A stretch of DNA of 45,215 nucleotides, taken from positions 1 to 45,215 of the forward strand of contig JAJRRB010000008.1 of assembly GCA_024279915.1 (NCBI GenBank), in the 5' to 3' direction. Of this stretch, positions 8,891 through 16,684 are shown piece by piece (the stretch's first letter is position 1; each line of letters starts with the position of its first letter). Below the pieces are notes generated by a model. The model was not told the DNA's origin, made no database searches, and saw nothing but the letters and a program-made list of their open reading frames with translations. Both the position numbers and the translations under genes were made by a program. This stretch comes from Deltaproteobacteria bacterium. Its GTDB lineage: Bacteria; Desulfobacterota; Desulfuromonadia; Desulfuromonadales; BM103.

Positions 8891-9178
8891 CTAATGGACA
8901 AGCCGAAGGCTGTTTATCTTTGCAGCAATGCCGAATTTCCCGTGAAGCTGTTCTACGCGAACAACTTCTCCCTGGCAACCAAACTTGATCGGCTTTCCAG
9001 GCAAGGCGTGATCGAAACCCAGTGAAAAGTGCAAATTCCCTCCTTCAGCAAAGAGATGATCAGACAGGAAATAAATGCCCTCTCGACTGACATCGTGCGA
9101 GACCAACACTTCCTGTCCGATGTAGACTGGAATCTCAATATGAATACGCTGTGAAGCCCTTTTTTTGTCAGCAGTCAT
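8891..9178 (-). CDS. Single-domain PilZ protein, cyclic-dinucleotide effector
   Basis: 95 residues. The PilZ c-di-GMP binding motifs are present: RxxxR as RASQR near residue 9, and the (D/N)xSxxG-type DVSREG near residue 34. There is no other domain, so it is a stand-alone adaptor. The ATG at 9178 is chosen because AAGGTG lies at the proper distance; a GTG at 9187 would put the start inside that site. The Shine-Dalgarno sequence sits in a hairpin (9184-9197), and a GEMM-I aptamer lies 84 bases further upstream, so expression should respond to a cyclic dinucleotide. The target process is unknown. Confidence 0.9.
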   Translation of the reverse strand: MTADKKRASQRIHIEIPVYIGQEVLVSHDVSREGIYFLSDHLFAEGGNLHFSLGFDHALPGKPIKFGCQGEVVRVEQLHGKFGIAAKINSLRLVH

Positions 9179-9183
9179 AGTCT

Positions 9184-9197
9184 TCACCTTGTGGTGA
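9184..9197 (-). promoter_or_regulatory. Hairpin sequestering the PilZ Shine-Dalgarno sequence
   Basis: On the minus strand TCACC-ACAA-GGTGA forms a perfect 5-bp stem with a 4-base loop. The 3' arm contains the AGGTG that would pair with 16S rRNA. It lies between the GEMM aptamer and the PilZ ATG, so it could be the translational output of the switch. Confidence 0.55.
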
Positions 9198-9261
9198 CTT
9201 ATGAGGGATAAATATACAGAGGCTGAAATAACTTAAGCCAAACTTAACCGTTGAATGAATA

Positions 9262-9345
9262 TCCTTTGGTAGTTCTGTCTTCTTTGTTCGCAAAGACCCA
9301 CAACTTTCCGTCCCCGTCCTCACAGAAGGGTTGGCCTTATCGGGG
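9262..9345 (-). ncRNA. GEMM-I cyclic-dinucleotide riboswitch aptamer (possible GEMM-Ib/cGAMP variant)
   Basis: Read on the minus strand, GATAAGGCCAACC (9341-9329) leads into a stem capped by a GTGA (GNRA) tetraloop. The core GGGGACGGAAAG (9315-9304) follows, then a second helix GGGTCT...AGACAG with an inner CTTTG-CGAA-CAAAG hairpin (9282-9295). It closes with AACTACC. Order, tetraloop and core match GEMM-I riboswitches. The base aligned by eye with ligand-contacting G20 of the Vibrio Vc2 aptamer is an A (9337), as in Geobacter 3',3'-cGAMP-sensing GEMM-Ib RNAs. It precedes the PilZ gene on the same strand. Confidence 0.72.
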
Positions 9346-9699
9346 TTTCCCTACCAGTTCATCAGGTCCTCCCTATTTGCTTTGTCGGGATTTCCCCATT
9401 CACCTTAAGTGTTATCATTTAGACATGACTAGTCAAGTCATCTATCGGTTAGTTCCTCTTAACCCCTGCATTGTAATAAAAGGCCACCAAGGATCGTCTC
9501 CTGGTGGCCATAATTTCGCTTACTAAATGTCTCTATCAATAACGGTGGCTGTGAAATAGGCTGAAAATCGAAATTCCTAGAAGCCCTGACAAATAATAAA
9601 CACCCACTGCCCGTCGGCCACAATCAGAGCCTTGAGCACAACCCAAACGAACAATATCTGGCCGATCAAACCCCAGCGACTAAAAACCAGGTGACATCA
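9346..9699. other. Non-coding gap upstream of the GEMM riboswitch
   Basis: No convincing gene is seen. The gap should contain the promoter for the riboswitch transcript (minus strand). On the minus strand GGGAAATCCCGACAAAGCAAA (9396-9376) closely repeats the 5' flank of the aptamer (GGGAAACCCCGATAAGGCCAA, 9351-9331). A terminator hairpin lies at 9482-9509. The remaining 9510-9699 shows nothing I can assign. Confidence 0.6.
9474..9509 (-). terminator. Rho-independent terminator after the cupin/murB genes
   Basis: GGCCACCAAGGA (9482-9493) and TCCTGGTGGCC (9499-9509) form an 11-bp stem with one bulge. On the minus strand the stem is followed by TTTTATTA. It separates the leftward transcript from the right (cupin gene) from the riboswitch-PilZ transcript. 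Confidence 0.75.
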
Positions 9700-10020
9700 C
9701 TAACCTAACGGTGCGGTCTCATCCACGACATTAAAGTCATATCGGCCCACACCCTGCACCAAGAGATATTTTGCAGTTTCAGTTCCCAGATTGACGACTC
9801 TATGCACCCGCTCCACAGTTACCTCACAACGCCCACCAGGGCGGAGCACAACACGATCCTGCGGACCATGTTGTTCTATAGCAATCCGGCCTTCCAGACA
9901 AAGCATTTTGTCAGTCACTGCCGTGTGAAAGTGCCAGGAGGTTGCCTGTTCACTTTCGAGAGTAAGGATGCGAACAAGAGCATCATCTGTTTTAAGCATT
10001 ACTTCATCACAATCATGCAT
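9700..10020 (-). CDS. Small cupin-domain protein
   Basis: 106-residue single cupin barrel. SWHFHTAVTDKMLCLEGRIAIE corresponds to cupin motif 1, and the RPGGRCEVTVERVHRVVN region to motif 2, with His in both. That suggests a metal-binding jelly-roll fold. Small cupins range from sugar isomerases to ligand sensors, so the function is open. It lies 26 bases after the murB stop on the same strand and is probably co-transcribed, ending at the terminator near 9482. Confidence 0.8.
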   Translation of the reverse strand: MHDCDEVMLKTDDALVRILTLESEQATSWHFHTAVTDKMLCLEGRIAIEQHGPQDRVVLRPGGRCEVTVERVHRVVNLGTETAKYLLVQGVGRYDFNVVDETAPLG

Positions 10021-10045
10021 TGGCAGTTCCTGTATCGTTAAAAAA

Positions 10046-11026
10046 TCAGAAGTTTACCAGGTGTGCCGGCATAATCTCACCTGAGGGACTCACGTAACGC
10101 ACCTCACAACAAAGATCAAAACCGATGCGTTCGTTCACCACCTGACGAATATACGCAATCAGGCTTAAGACATCCTTTGATGTGGCACCATTGAGGTTGA
10201 CGATAAAGTTGGCGTGTTGCTGAGAAACTTCGGCGTTACCGATACGGGTTCCCTTGAGCCCCGCATCTTCAATAACCTTGCCGGGCGGACCGACGCTGGC
10301 ATGCATTTCACTGGTGCTGAGGAACACTGAGCCGCAGTTCGGCTGTTTACGTGGAAACTTGCGGCGGCGCTCGCGCAGATCTTCAAGCATCAGCTGGCGA
10401 ATCCGCTGGGGCTCTTCTCGTCCGCATCCCAGCTCTACCTTGACCACCACGGCACCGGTATCCTGCAAGGCGCTCTGTCGATAGGAAAAAGAGCACTCTT
10501 CACGTGTGAGTTCGACCTGTTCACCCTTACAATCAACAATCCAGACCCGACGCACGTTCTCACCGATGCCTTTGCGTTGGCTACCACCGTTCATCATGAC
10601 AAGACCGCCTAGAGTCCCGGGGATGCCAATAGTATGCTCAAGACCTGTCAGGCCAGCCTGCATCGCTTTGCGTGCCAGGCCAGGCACCCAGGCACCGGAC
10701 TCGGCTGTAATCGTGTTATCACTGATATGAACTCGGCAAAGGTTTTGGCCAAGTTTGAGAACGATACCGCGCAGTCCGGCATCATCAAAAAGCAGGTTGG
10801 TGCCCTGACCAATCACCAGCAGAGGAATTTTGTGGCGACGGGCAAAGCTGACCACCGTCGCGACTTGATCGACCGTCTCTGGTTCAACCAGCAGGTCAGC
10901 CGGACCACCGATCTGCCAACTGGTGTGCTCGGCAAGCGACGCATCGAATTGACAACTGTCTTTAACAACTTTTGCAAGTTGTTTGAGTTGCTGCAAGTAT
11001 GTGTCTGAAGATGACCTGGATGCCAT
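10046..11026 (-). CDS. murB: UDP-N-acetylenolpyruvoylglucosamine reductase MurB
   Basis: FAD/NADPH enzyme reducing UDP-GlcNAc-enolpyruvate to UDP-MurNAc in peptidoglycan synthesis. It shows the FAD-binding region VIGQGTNLLFDD, GIPGTLGGLVMMNGG, the SYRQS segment and PNCGSVF with the catalytic Ser near the C-terminus. The ATG at 11026 (326 residues) is preferred, with a GGAAG site upstream; a TTG at 11077 overlaps the preceding gene by four bases and would add 17 residues. It is unusual in lying outside the mur/ddl division cluster, beside a spermidine-synthase-like gene. Confidence 0.94.
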   Translation of the reverse strand: MASRSSSDTYLQQLKQLAKVVKDSCQFDASLAEHTSWQIGGPADLLVEPETVDQVATVVSFARRHKIPLLVIGQGTNLLFDDAGLRGIVLKLGQNLCRVHISDNTITAESGAWVPGLARKAMQAGLTGLEHTIGIPGTLGGLVMMNGGSQRKGIGENVRRVWIVDCKGEQVELTREECSFSYRQSALQDTGAVVVKVELGCGREEPQRIRQLMLEDLRERRRKFPRKQPNCGSVFLSTSEMHASVGPPGKVIEDAGLKGTRIGNAEVSQQHANFIVNLNGATSKDVLSLIAYIRQVVNERIGFDLCCEVRYVSPSGEIMPAHLVNF

Positions 11027-11073
11027 TATCTTCCCGTCTGAACAAGCTATTGCGAACACCTTCGCATAAAGGG

Positions 11074-11796
11074 TCAAGGCTTGAGCTTTCTACGAGTCCC
11101 CGCCGGTTTTGTTCTCGAAAGCGGCAACTTTGCCAGAAATACTACGTGACGGAAACCACCCCGCCCCGGCTTCTCATGACTTACGCTGAAACCGACTGCG
11201 CGCAAACGTTTGTCGAAGCCTTCATCAAAGTTCTCACCCCAGATCGAGAAAACCCCTCCTGGTCTCAGGGCTGATCGAGCATTTTCAATGGCGCGACTGC
11301 CGTAGAGTGGGTCTTTAAACTTATCGGTATGATAATGAGGTCCCTTGTAGAGGTCAAAAACAATCGCATCGAATTTATTACCAGCGTCTCCCCTGGCAGT
11401 CTTGCGCACCAGGTTCGCCACATCAGCAATTTCGACACGAACCCTTGGGTCACTTGCAGCACCATCGGTCAGCTCCGCCAATGGTCCCCGGCACCATTCG
11501 AGAACCACCGGGTTAAGCTCTGCCACCACCACCTCGGCCGTTGCTGGCAGTGAATCAAGAACCGCCCGCAGAGTACAGCCCATACCCAGGCCTCCAACCA
11601 GCACTCTTGGCCCGGCATGGGTTGTTAGATGTTTGCAGCCGAGTTGACCAAGCACCACTTCAGAACGATTGGCCATGCTATTCATCAGCACCAGGCCGCC
11701 GACCGTAATCAGGAAATCGCGCTCATCGCGCTGGCGCAGTTCGAGTACGCCTTCGTCGGTATCAATGCTTGCAATGGTCTTCCAGGGTTTCGCCAT
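11074..11796 (-). CDS. Spermidine synthase-like methyltransferase-fold protein
   Basis: 240 residues from the chosen ATG (11796); an upstream start at 11826 in the same frame is possible. The Rossmann fold shows RVLVGGLGMGCTLRAVLD (nucleoside-binding glycine loop), VVVAELNPVVLEW (acidic residue at the end of strand 2) and DAIVFDLYKGP. This matches the aminopropyltransferase/spermidine synthase-like superfamily. The N-terminal strand domain of true SpeE is short, so the polyamine substrate is uncertain. It sits just upstream of murB. Confidence 0.82.
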   Translation of the reverse strand: MAKPWKTIASIDTDEGVLELRQRDERDFLITVGGLVLMNSMANRSEVVLGQLGCKHLTTHAGPRVLVGGLGMGCTLRAVLDSLPATAEVVVAELNPVVLEWCRGPLAELTDGAASDPRVRVEIADVANLVRKTARGDAGNKFDAIVFDLYKGPHYHTDKFKDPLYGSRAIENARSALRPGGVFSIWGENFDEGFDKRLRAVGFSVSHEKPGRGGFRHVVFLAKLPLSRTKPAGTRRKLKP

Positions 11797-11810
11797 AATG
11801 AATCCATAAA

Positions 11811-11895
11811 GAAAGGGGACAGGCACCTGCGGAGCCAGTCCCCTTCATTATTCGGCAATTCTGAGCAGGGGACAGTCCACAAGGGACTGTCCCCT
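11811..11895. repeat. GGGGACAG-type dispersed repeat cluster with hairpin
   Basis: Between hflC and the spermidine-synthase-like gene lie GGGGACAGGCACC (11815 onward), then CAGTCCCC (11836-11843), then a long inverted repeat AGGGGACAGTCC...GGACTGTCCCCT (11867-11895). The hairpin follows the hflC stop (11901) directly and may end that transcript. The same motif recurs at 24279-24312, with a variant at 16621-16671. It resembles the REP-type elements that accompany Y1 (RAYT) transposases; no transposase gene is in the window. Confidence 0.7.
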
Positions 11896-11900
11896 ACCGT

Positions 11901-12830
11901 TTACTTCGCTTGTTTCAAGTAGCGGAAATAATCCGAGTCGGTGGAAATCACCAACCGACCGTTTTTCTGAATCGACTTCTTATAGGATTCCAGAGTCCGT
12001 AGAAAAGTATAGAACTCCTTGTCCTGGTTGTAAGCCCCTGCATAAATCGCTGCGGCTTCAGCATCAGCACCACCACGCACCTCAAGTACCTTGCGGTAGG
12101 CCTCGGAGCTGATCTCCTTGAGCTCACGCTCCATCTGGCCGAGGATATCAGCCTTCTCGCCTTCACCTTCGGAACGATACTGAGCGGCAACCTTCTTACG
12201 CTCGTTGATCATCCGTTCGTAAACCCTGGTGCGGACTTGTTCGACATAGTTGATCCGTTTGATTTGCACATCAAGCAGTTCGATACCGTAATCGGGAGTA
12301 TTTGCGCGGGCCTTTTCAAGAATCCCCGCCATAATCTCCTCGCGGCCGACCAGGTCTTCTTTCTTGACCACAACCCCTTCGACTTCCAACCGCTCCTCAT
12401 CGTCATCCTGAGCCCGGTAGTCGCTACCGCGTACCAGCTCCACCAGCAGACGACCGGAGACAGCATCACGCACCACCGAGTCGATGATATCGTCGAGACG
12501 GCTCATAGCACCGCGTTCGGTGGCAACCGTGGTGTAAAAGAGCAGAGGATCCGCAATGCGCCAGCGCGCCGTGGTATCGATCCAGATGAATCTTTTGTCC
12601 TTGGTCGGGATCTGATTCGGATCACCATCCCATTTCAGAATACGTTTTTCGAAACGAGTGACCTTTTGCGCAAAAGGTAGCTTGAAATGCAGGCCAGCGT
12701 CAGAGACATCACCCACCGGTTTACCAAACTGGGTGACGATCGCCTGCTCTGCTTCATTAACCACGTAGAGGCCGTCCATGCCGACAAAGAGCACGGCAAC
12801 GATAATTACTAAAAGAATAGGTGCTTTCAT
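11901..12830 (-). CDS. hflC: HflC, membrane-anchored SPFH protein of the FtsH-modulating complex
   Basis: 309 residues. An N-terminal membrane helix (about 4-20) is followed by an SPFH/prohibitin domain (VNEAEQAIVTQFGKPVG; FIWIDTTARWRIADP) and a helical coiled-coil tail containing ERKKVAAQYRSEGEGEKADI. With HflK it forms a periplasm-facing cage around FtsH and limits proteolysis of membrane proteins. Its start overlaps the hflK stop by one base (TAATG), so translation is coupled. The gene is intact although its partner hflK carries a frameshift. Confidence 0.93.
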   Translation of the reverse strand: MKAPILLVIIVAVLFVGMDGLYVVNEAEQAIVTQFGKPVGDVSDAGLHFKLPFAQKVTRFEKRILKWDGDPNQIPTKDKRFIWIDTTARWRIADPLLFYTTVATERGAMSRLDDIIDSVVRDAVSGRLLVELVRGSDYRAQDDDEERLEVEGVVVKKEDLVGREEIMAGILEKARANTPDYGIELLDVQIKRINYVEQVRTRVYERMINERKKVAAQYRSEGEGEKADILGQMERELKEISSEAYRKVLEVRGGADAEAAAIYAGAYNQDKEFYTFLRTLESYKKSIQKNGRLVISTDSDYFRYLKQAK

Positions 12831-13857
12831 TATTTGCCTCCTCCTTGCAACGGCTTACGCATGGGAAGCAGCGGTAGTACCCCACCATTATTGTCGTCCA
12901 TAACGTAAATTTCCTCCAGACGGGGCAGGACCTCCTCCAGCGTCTCCAGATAAATCCTGCTCCGGGTCACAGAAGGAGCCTTGCGGTATTCGGTGAGCAG
13001 GGCCAGGAAGCGGTTAGTCTCGCCACGGGCCTTGTTGACACGCTCAACAGCATAACCTTCGGCCTCCTGTAGCACTTTTTCGCCTCACCACGGGCACGCG
13101 GCACCTCGCGGTTGAACTGTTCACGAGCCTGGAAGATCAGACTCTCTCTTTGCTGCTCAGACTCATTGACTTCGTTGTAAGCGGCTTTGACTGGATCAGG
13201 CGGAGTCACATCCTGAAACTTGACGGTGACGATACGCACACCGATGTCATACCGGTTGAGAGTGGCCTGTAGGCTCTTATGAATTTCGCTGGCCAGAATA
13301 GCACGCTCCGTGGTCAACGCCGCGCTAACATTAGCATTGCCGATCGACTTGCGCACCATTGCCTCGGCAATGTCACGGACGGTACCAACCGGATCCTTTA
13401 TACCAAAAATAAATTTAAAGGGGTCAGCGATCTGAAACTGCACAATCCACTCAACATCAATAACATTAAGGTCCCCGGTAAGGGTCAATGCTTCTTCCTC
13501 AAGTCCGCGCTTGGTGTATGTCGAACGGACATCAGGTTTAATGGTACGAAAACCGAACTCCTCTTTAAGAACACGTCCAGTCTGCACCAAATAAATCTGG
13601 TCAACACCAAGAGGCATCTTGAAATGCAGGCCAGGCTCGGCAAAACTAGAGAATTTACCGAAACGCAGCACAACACCGGTCTCTTCGGTATCAACCTCGT
13701 ACATACTGCTGTAACCACCAATAACCAGTAGCACGACAACAATCAGTATCGGCAAAAGACCCTTGTTTGCGCCGAACTTTTTCTTGAAATGATCCTTGAT
13801 CTCTACAACCTTCTTTTCAAAGTCCTCAGTCGAGGGACCATTGCCCCAATCCTGCAT
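12830..13857 (-). pseudogene. hflK: hflK with a single-base frameshift
   Basis: The N-terminal frame (from ATG 13857, strong GGGAGG site) has a membrane helix near residues 39-57 and the SPFH domain (VDTEETGVVLRFGKFS). It reads correctly to ARGEAKK, then leaves frame. The expected continuation VLQEAEGYAVERVNKARGE is found in another frame, ending at 12830. The break lies at a run of five A residues (minus strand; 13076-13080 on plus) where six would restore a 342-residue HflK. The shifted frame runs on to 12967, giving an abnormal 296-residue product. This could be a natural mutation, sequencing error or, less likely, slippage. Confidence 0.88.
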
Positions 13858-13986
13858 TATTGCCTCCCTGTAAATCCGGTAAAAGTTTGTGTACCCATCT
13901 TATCTGCAAATTCGCTGAACATTTCACGTTGAATCACTACTTATAACAGGTTTATTGCTGCAAACAAAGATGGTCGAGACGATCTG

Positions 13987-15228
13987 TTATTTTGTCGTCG
14001 CATTAAGCCCGGCCAGATACCCTGTCGACCAGCATTCCTGCAAATTGAAACCACCGGTCGGACCATCGAGATCTATTATTTCACCGGCAAAGAAGAGATT
14101 TTTCACATGCTTCGACCGCATGCTGCGCATATCGATATCCTTTAACGAAACCCCCCCGGAGGTAATGATTGCCTTACGAAAACCTGCACAGCCAGAGACA
14201 TCCAGTTCAAACTCTTTGAACAATTTCAACAGACGTTGCCTCTCCACCCGTGTCACCGAGTGACATTTCTTCTTCGGATCGATGCCGACCAGACGCAGAA
14301 CAACCGGGATCATATCACGTGGCAACAGTTTACCCAACGAATGGCCAAACTCATGATTGCTGTGTGCCGCAAGCTCCCGCTGCAAGCGTTTGTCAAACAG
14401 ATCCGTAGCCACAGCTGGTTTAAGATCCAGGAGCAGCTTCACCGTGCCTTGTTTGAGGGCATCGCGGATGCGACTGCTCATATCAAGGATGATCGGCCCA
14501 CCGATTCCGGATCGGGTAAAGAACGCTTCACCAAAACGGTCGTCAATTTTTTTGCCATCAACGCAGAGGGTAATTTTGACATTCTTGAGATTGAAGTGAC
14601 TGACCTCTGCAGTCCAGGGATCACGTAATTTCACCGGTACCAGCGCAGGCTCCGGTTTCACGAGACGATGTCCACAGCTCTTGGCCCAGGCGTAACCGTC
14701 GCCGGTACAACCGGTTTCCGGGTAAGACAAACCACCGGTAGCGACAACAATATTGTCTGCAGCAAAAATACCTGCTGTCGTCTCGACTTCCTTGACCAGG
14801 CCGTCCTCTATCGGCAAGTTCTTCACTTCACAGGATGTGCACATTTCAACCCCGGCATCACGGGCAAAGGCAATCACTGCCTTTTGCACATCCTTCGCCT
14901 CACCCTGTTCAGGAAAGATACGCCCGCCCCGCTCGATTCTCAGCGGCACACCCTTCTCTTCGAAAAAGGCCACCACATCCTTGACGCCAAATGCGTAGAG
15001 CGCTGTGAGCAAAGCCCGACCGTTACGACCAAAATGTTCCACAAACTTGCGTGGGTCCTCTTCACTGTGCGTGACATTACAACGGCCTTTGCCGGTAATA
15101 AGGATCTTGGCTCCACAGTGTGCGTTCTTCTCCAGCAGCATCACCCTGGCACCCTGCTGCGCTGCAAACCCGGCAGCGAAGAGCCCGGCAGGGCCACCAC
15201 CAACGACTATGACATCATATTGTGTCAT
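13987..15228 (-). CDS. HI0933/BaiN-family FAD-dependent oxidoreductase
   Basis: About 413 residues from the ATG at 15228; in-frame starts at 15240 and 15276 are possible. The dinucleotide fold IVVGGGPAGLFAAGFAAQQG opens the protein, with KILITGKGRCNVTH soon after and GGLSYPETGCTGDGYAWAK in the middle. The C-terminus has GEIIDLDGPTGGFNLQECW, the FAD contact of this family. Members are widespread flavoproteins (YhiN-like); one related enzyme, BaiN, acts in bile-acid dehydroxylation. The physiological substrate here is unknown. The gene is monocistronic, with its promoter in the divergent gap to the S1 gene. Confidence 0.9.
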   Translation of the reverse strand: MTQYDVIVVGGGPAGLFAAGFAAQQGARVMLLEKNAHCGAKILITGKGRCNVTHSEEDPRKFVEHFGRNGRALLTALYAFGVKDVVAFFEEKGVPLRIERGGRIFPEQGEAKDVQKAVIAFARDAGVEMCTSCEVKNLPIEDGLVKEVETTAGIFAADNIVVATGGLSYPETGCTGDGYAWAKSCGHRLVKPEPALVPVKLRDPWTAEVSHFNLKNVKITLCVDGKKIDDRFGEAFFTRSGIGGPIILDMSSRIRDALKQGTVKLLLDLKPAVATDLFDKRLQRELAAHSNHEFGHSLGKLLPRDMIPVVLRLVGIDPKKKCHSVTRVERQRLLKLFKEFELDVSGCAGFRKAIITSGGVSLKDIDMRSMRSKHVKNLFFAGEIIDLDGPTGGFNLQECWSTGYLAGLNATTK

Positions 15229-15346
15229 ACTGTAATCCATTTCTTGACAGTCAATCTGTCGAGGATTTCTCCCCATAGCTTGCAGGCAAGATAACAGGCT
15301 TCAGGAAGAAATTGATAATTTAACTCGTATTGCTTCATCTTAAGCC

Positions 15347-15375
15347 ATGACAGCTGTGAAAAACATGCCTATAAT
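15347..15375 (+). promoter_or_regulatory. Sigma-70-like promoter for the S1-domain gene
   Basis: ATGACA (15347-15352) and TATAAT (15370-15375) are separated by exactly 17 bases, 36 bases upstream of the S1 gene start. The -10 box is a perfect consensus. Confidence 0.7.
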
Positions 15376-15410
15376 GATGACCCGCACCTAACTTTCAAAC
15401 GAGGAAACCA

Positions 15411-16592
15411 ATGAGCGACGAAACATTTGACGACCAGGAGATGAGTGAAGAAGGCAGTTTTGCTGAAATGTTTGAGCAAAGTATGGTTGGCAAAACCCAG
15501 CTTGAACCGGGACAGAAGATTGACGCCAAAGTTCTGCAAATTGGCAAAGAGTGGATTTTCCTCGATATCAGCCAAAAAGGCGAAGGCGTTCTCGATCGCA
15601 AGGAACTCCTTGATGAGGAAGGCAACCTGACCGTCGCGGTTGGCGATCAGGTCAGCGCCTATTTCATGTCACGCAAAGGTGGTGAAATGCGCTTCACCAC
15701 CCGTCTCGGCGGCGGATCTTCCGGAACGGCCCAACTCGAAGAGGCTTGGCGCAATGCCATTCCGGTCGAGGGTCGCATCGAAAAAGAGATCAAGGGCGGC
15801 TACGAGATCAAGTTGCCAGGCAACGTCCGTGCCTTCTGCCCCTTCTCGCAGCTCGGCCTGCGTCGCCAGGATGATTCAGCTGAAGTCATCGACACTGCCC
15901 GCTCCTTCCGCATTACCCAGTTCAGCGAGCAGGGCCGCAACATCGTCGTCTCCCACCGGGTCATCCTCGATGAAGAACGCCAAGAACAAAAAGCCGCACT
16001 GATGAAAACCCTCAAGGAAGGCATGGTAGTTTCAGGCACCATTACCAACATCCGCGACTTCGGTGCCTTTATCGATATCGGCGGACTCGAAGGTCTTTTG
16101 CCGATCTCCGAAATTTCTTATGGCCGAGTGGAAAATATTGAAGAGGTCCTTCAGGTTGGGCAGGAACTCGAAGTCGCTGTTAAAAAATGTGACTGGGAGA
16201 ATGAACGTTTCTCCTTCAGTCTGCGCGACACTCTGGCCAATCCGTGGCTAAAGGTCGAGACCAGATATCCGGTAGGTTCGACTCACACAGGTACCGTCTC
16301 GCGCCTTGCCAAGTTCGGTGCCTTCATCACCCTGGAAGAAGGTATTGATGGTCTGATGCATATTTCAAAAATTGGTGGCGACCAGCGCATCAAACATCCT
16401 CAGGATGTGCTGAAGCTAAGTCAGAAGTTGCAAGTCAGCATCGAAAAAATCGACCTTGACGAGAAGCGTATCTCACTGGTTCCGGTCCGTGATAAAGGCG
16501 ACGAATCAGAAGAGACCTCATATGAAGAGAAAGCCTCGGGAGGCATGGGCTCTTTTGCCGAGCTATTCAAAAAAGCCCAAGAGAAAAAGTAA
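15411..16592 (+). CDS. S1-repeat RNA-binding protein (ribosomal protein S1-like)
   Basis: 393 residues with four S1 motifs: about 35-100, 120-190, 205-275 (GMVVSGTITNIRDFGAFIDI) and 285-355 (HTGTVSRLAKFGAFITLEEG). The acidic N-terminus and the GSFAEMF/GSFAELFKK repeats at both ends are distinctive. It is shorter than E. coli S1 (six motifs), so it may be a second S1-like protein rather than the main RpsA. It probably binds mRNA or the ribosome. The start has a clear GAGGAAA site; a strong promoter precedes it and a terminator follows. Confidence 0.88.
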   Translation: MSDETFDDQEMSEEGSFAEMFEQSMVGKTQLEPGQKIDAKVLQIGKEWIFLDISQKGEGVLDRKELLDEEGNLTVAVGDQVSAYFMSRKGGEMRFTTRLGGGSSGTAQLEEAWRNAIPVEGRIEKEIKGGYEIKLPGNVRAFCPFSQLGLRRQDDSAEVIDTARSFRITQFSEQGRNIVVSHRVILDEERQEQKAALMKTLKEGMVVSGTITNIRDFGAFIDIGGLEGLLPISEISYGRVENIEEVLQVGQELEVAVKKCDWENERFSFSLRDTLANPWLKVETRYPVGSTHTGTVSRLAKFGAFITLEEGIDGLMHISKIGGDQRIKHPQDVLKLSQKLQVSIEKIDLDEKRISLVPVRDKGDESEETSYEEKASGGMGSFAELFKKAQEKK

Positions 16593-16620
16593 CGGTATCT
16601 GTAACAACTTATAAACTAAA

Positions 16621-16671
16621 GTAGGGACACTTCCCCATTAAAGAGGGACACTTCTGGAAGTGTCCCTCTTT
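16621..16671 (+). terminator. Terminator hairpin built from the GGGACACTTCC repeat
   Basis: AAAGAGGGACACTTC (16640-16654) and its exact complement (16657-16671) form a 15-bp stem with a TG loop, 48 bases after the S1 gene stop. A further copy, TAGGGACACTTCCCC, lies just upstream at 16622-16636. It probably works as a terminator although it looks like a dispersed repeat. Confidence 0.7.
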
Positions 16672-16684
16672 GGTAATTGTAAAG

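Noticed and set aside
9251-9526. Plus-strand frame of 91 codons
   Set aside because: It is antisense to the GEMM aptamer and terminator, has no family resemblance and no good start site.
9578-9690. Short hydrophobic minus-strand peptide (about 35 residues)
   Set aside because: It lacks an ATG or GTG start with a ribosome site and is too short to support.
13070-13085. Programmed frameshift in hflK
   Set aside because: No slippery heptamer with a stimulatory structure is evident, and hflK is normally encoded in one frame; mutation or error is simpler.
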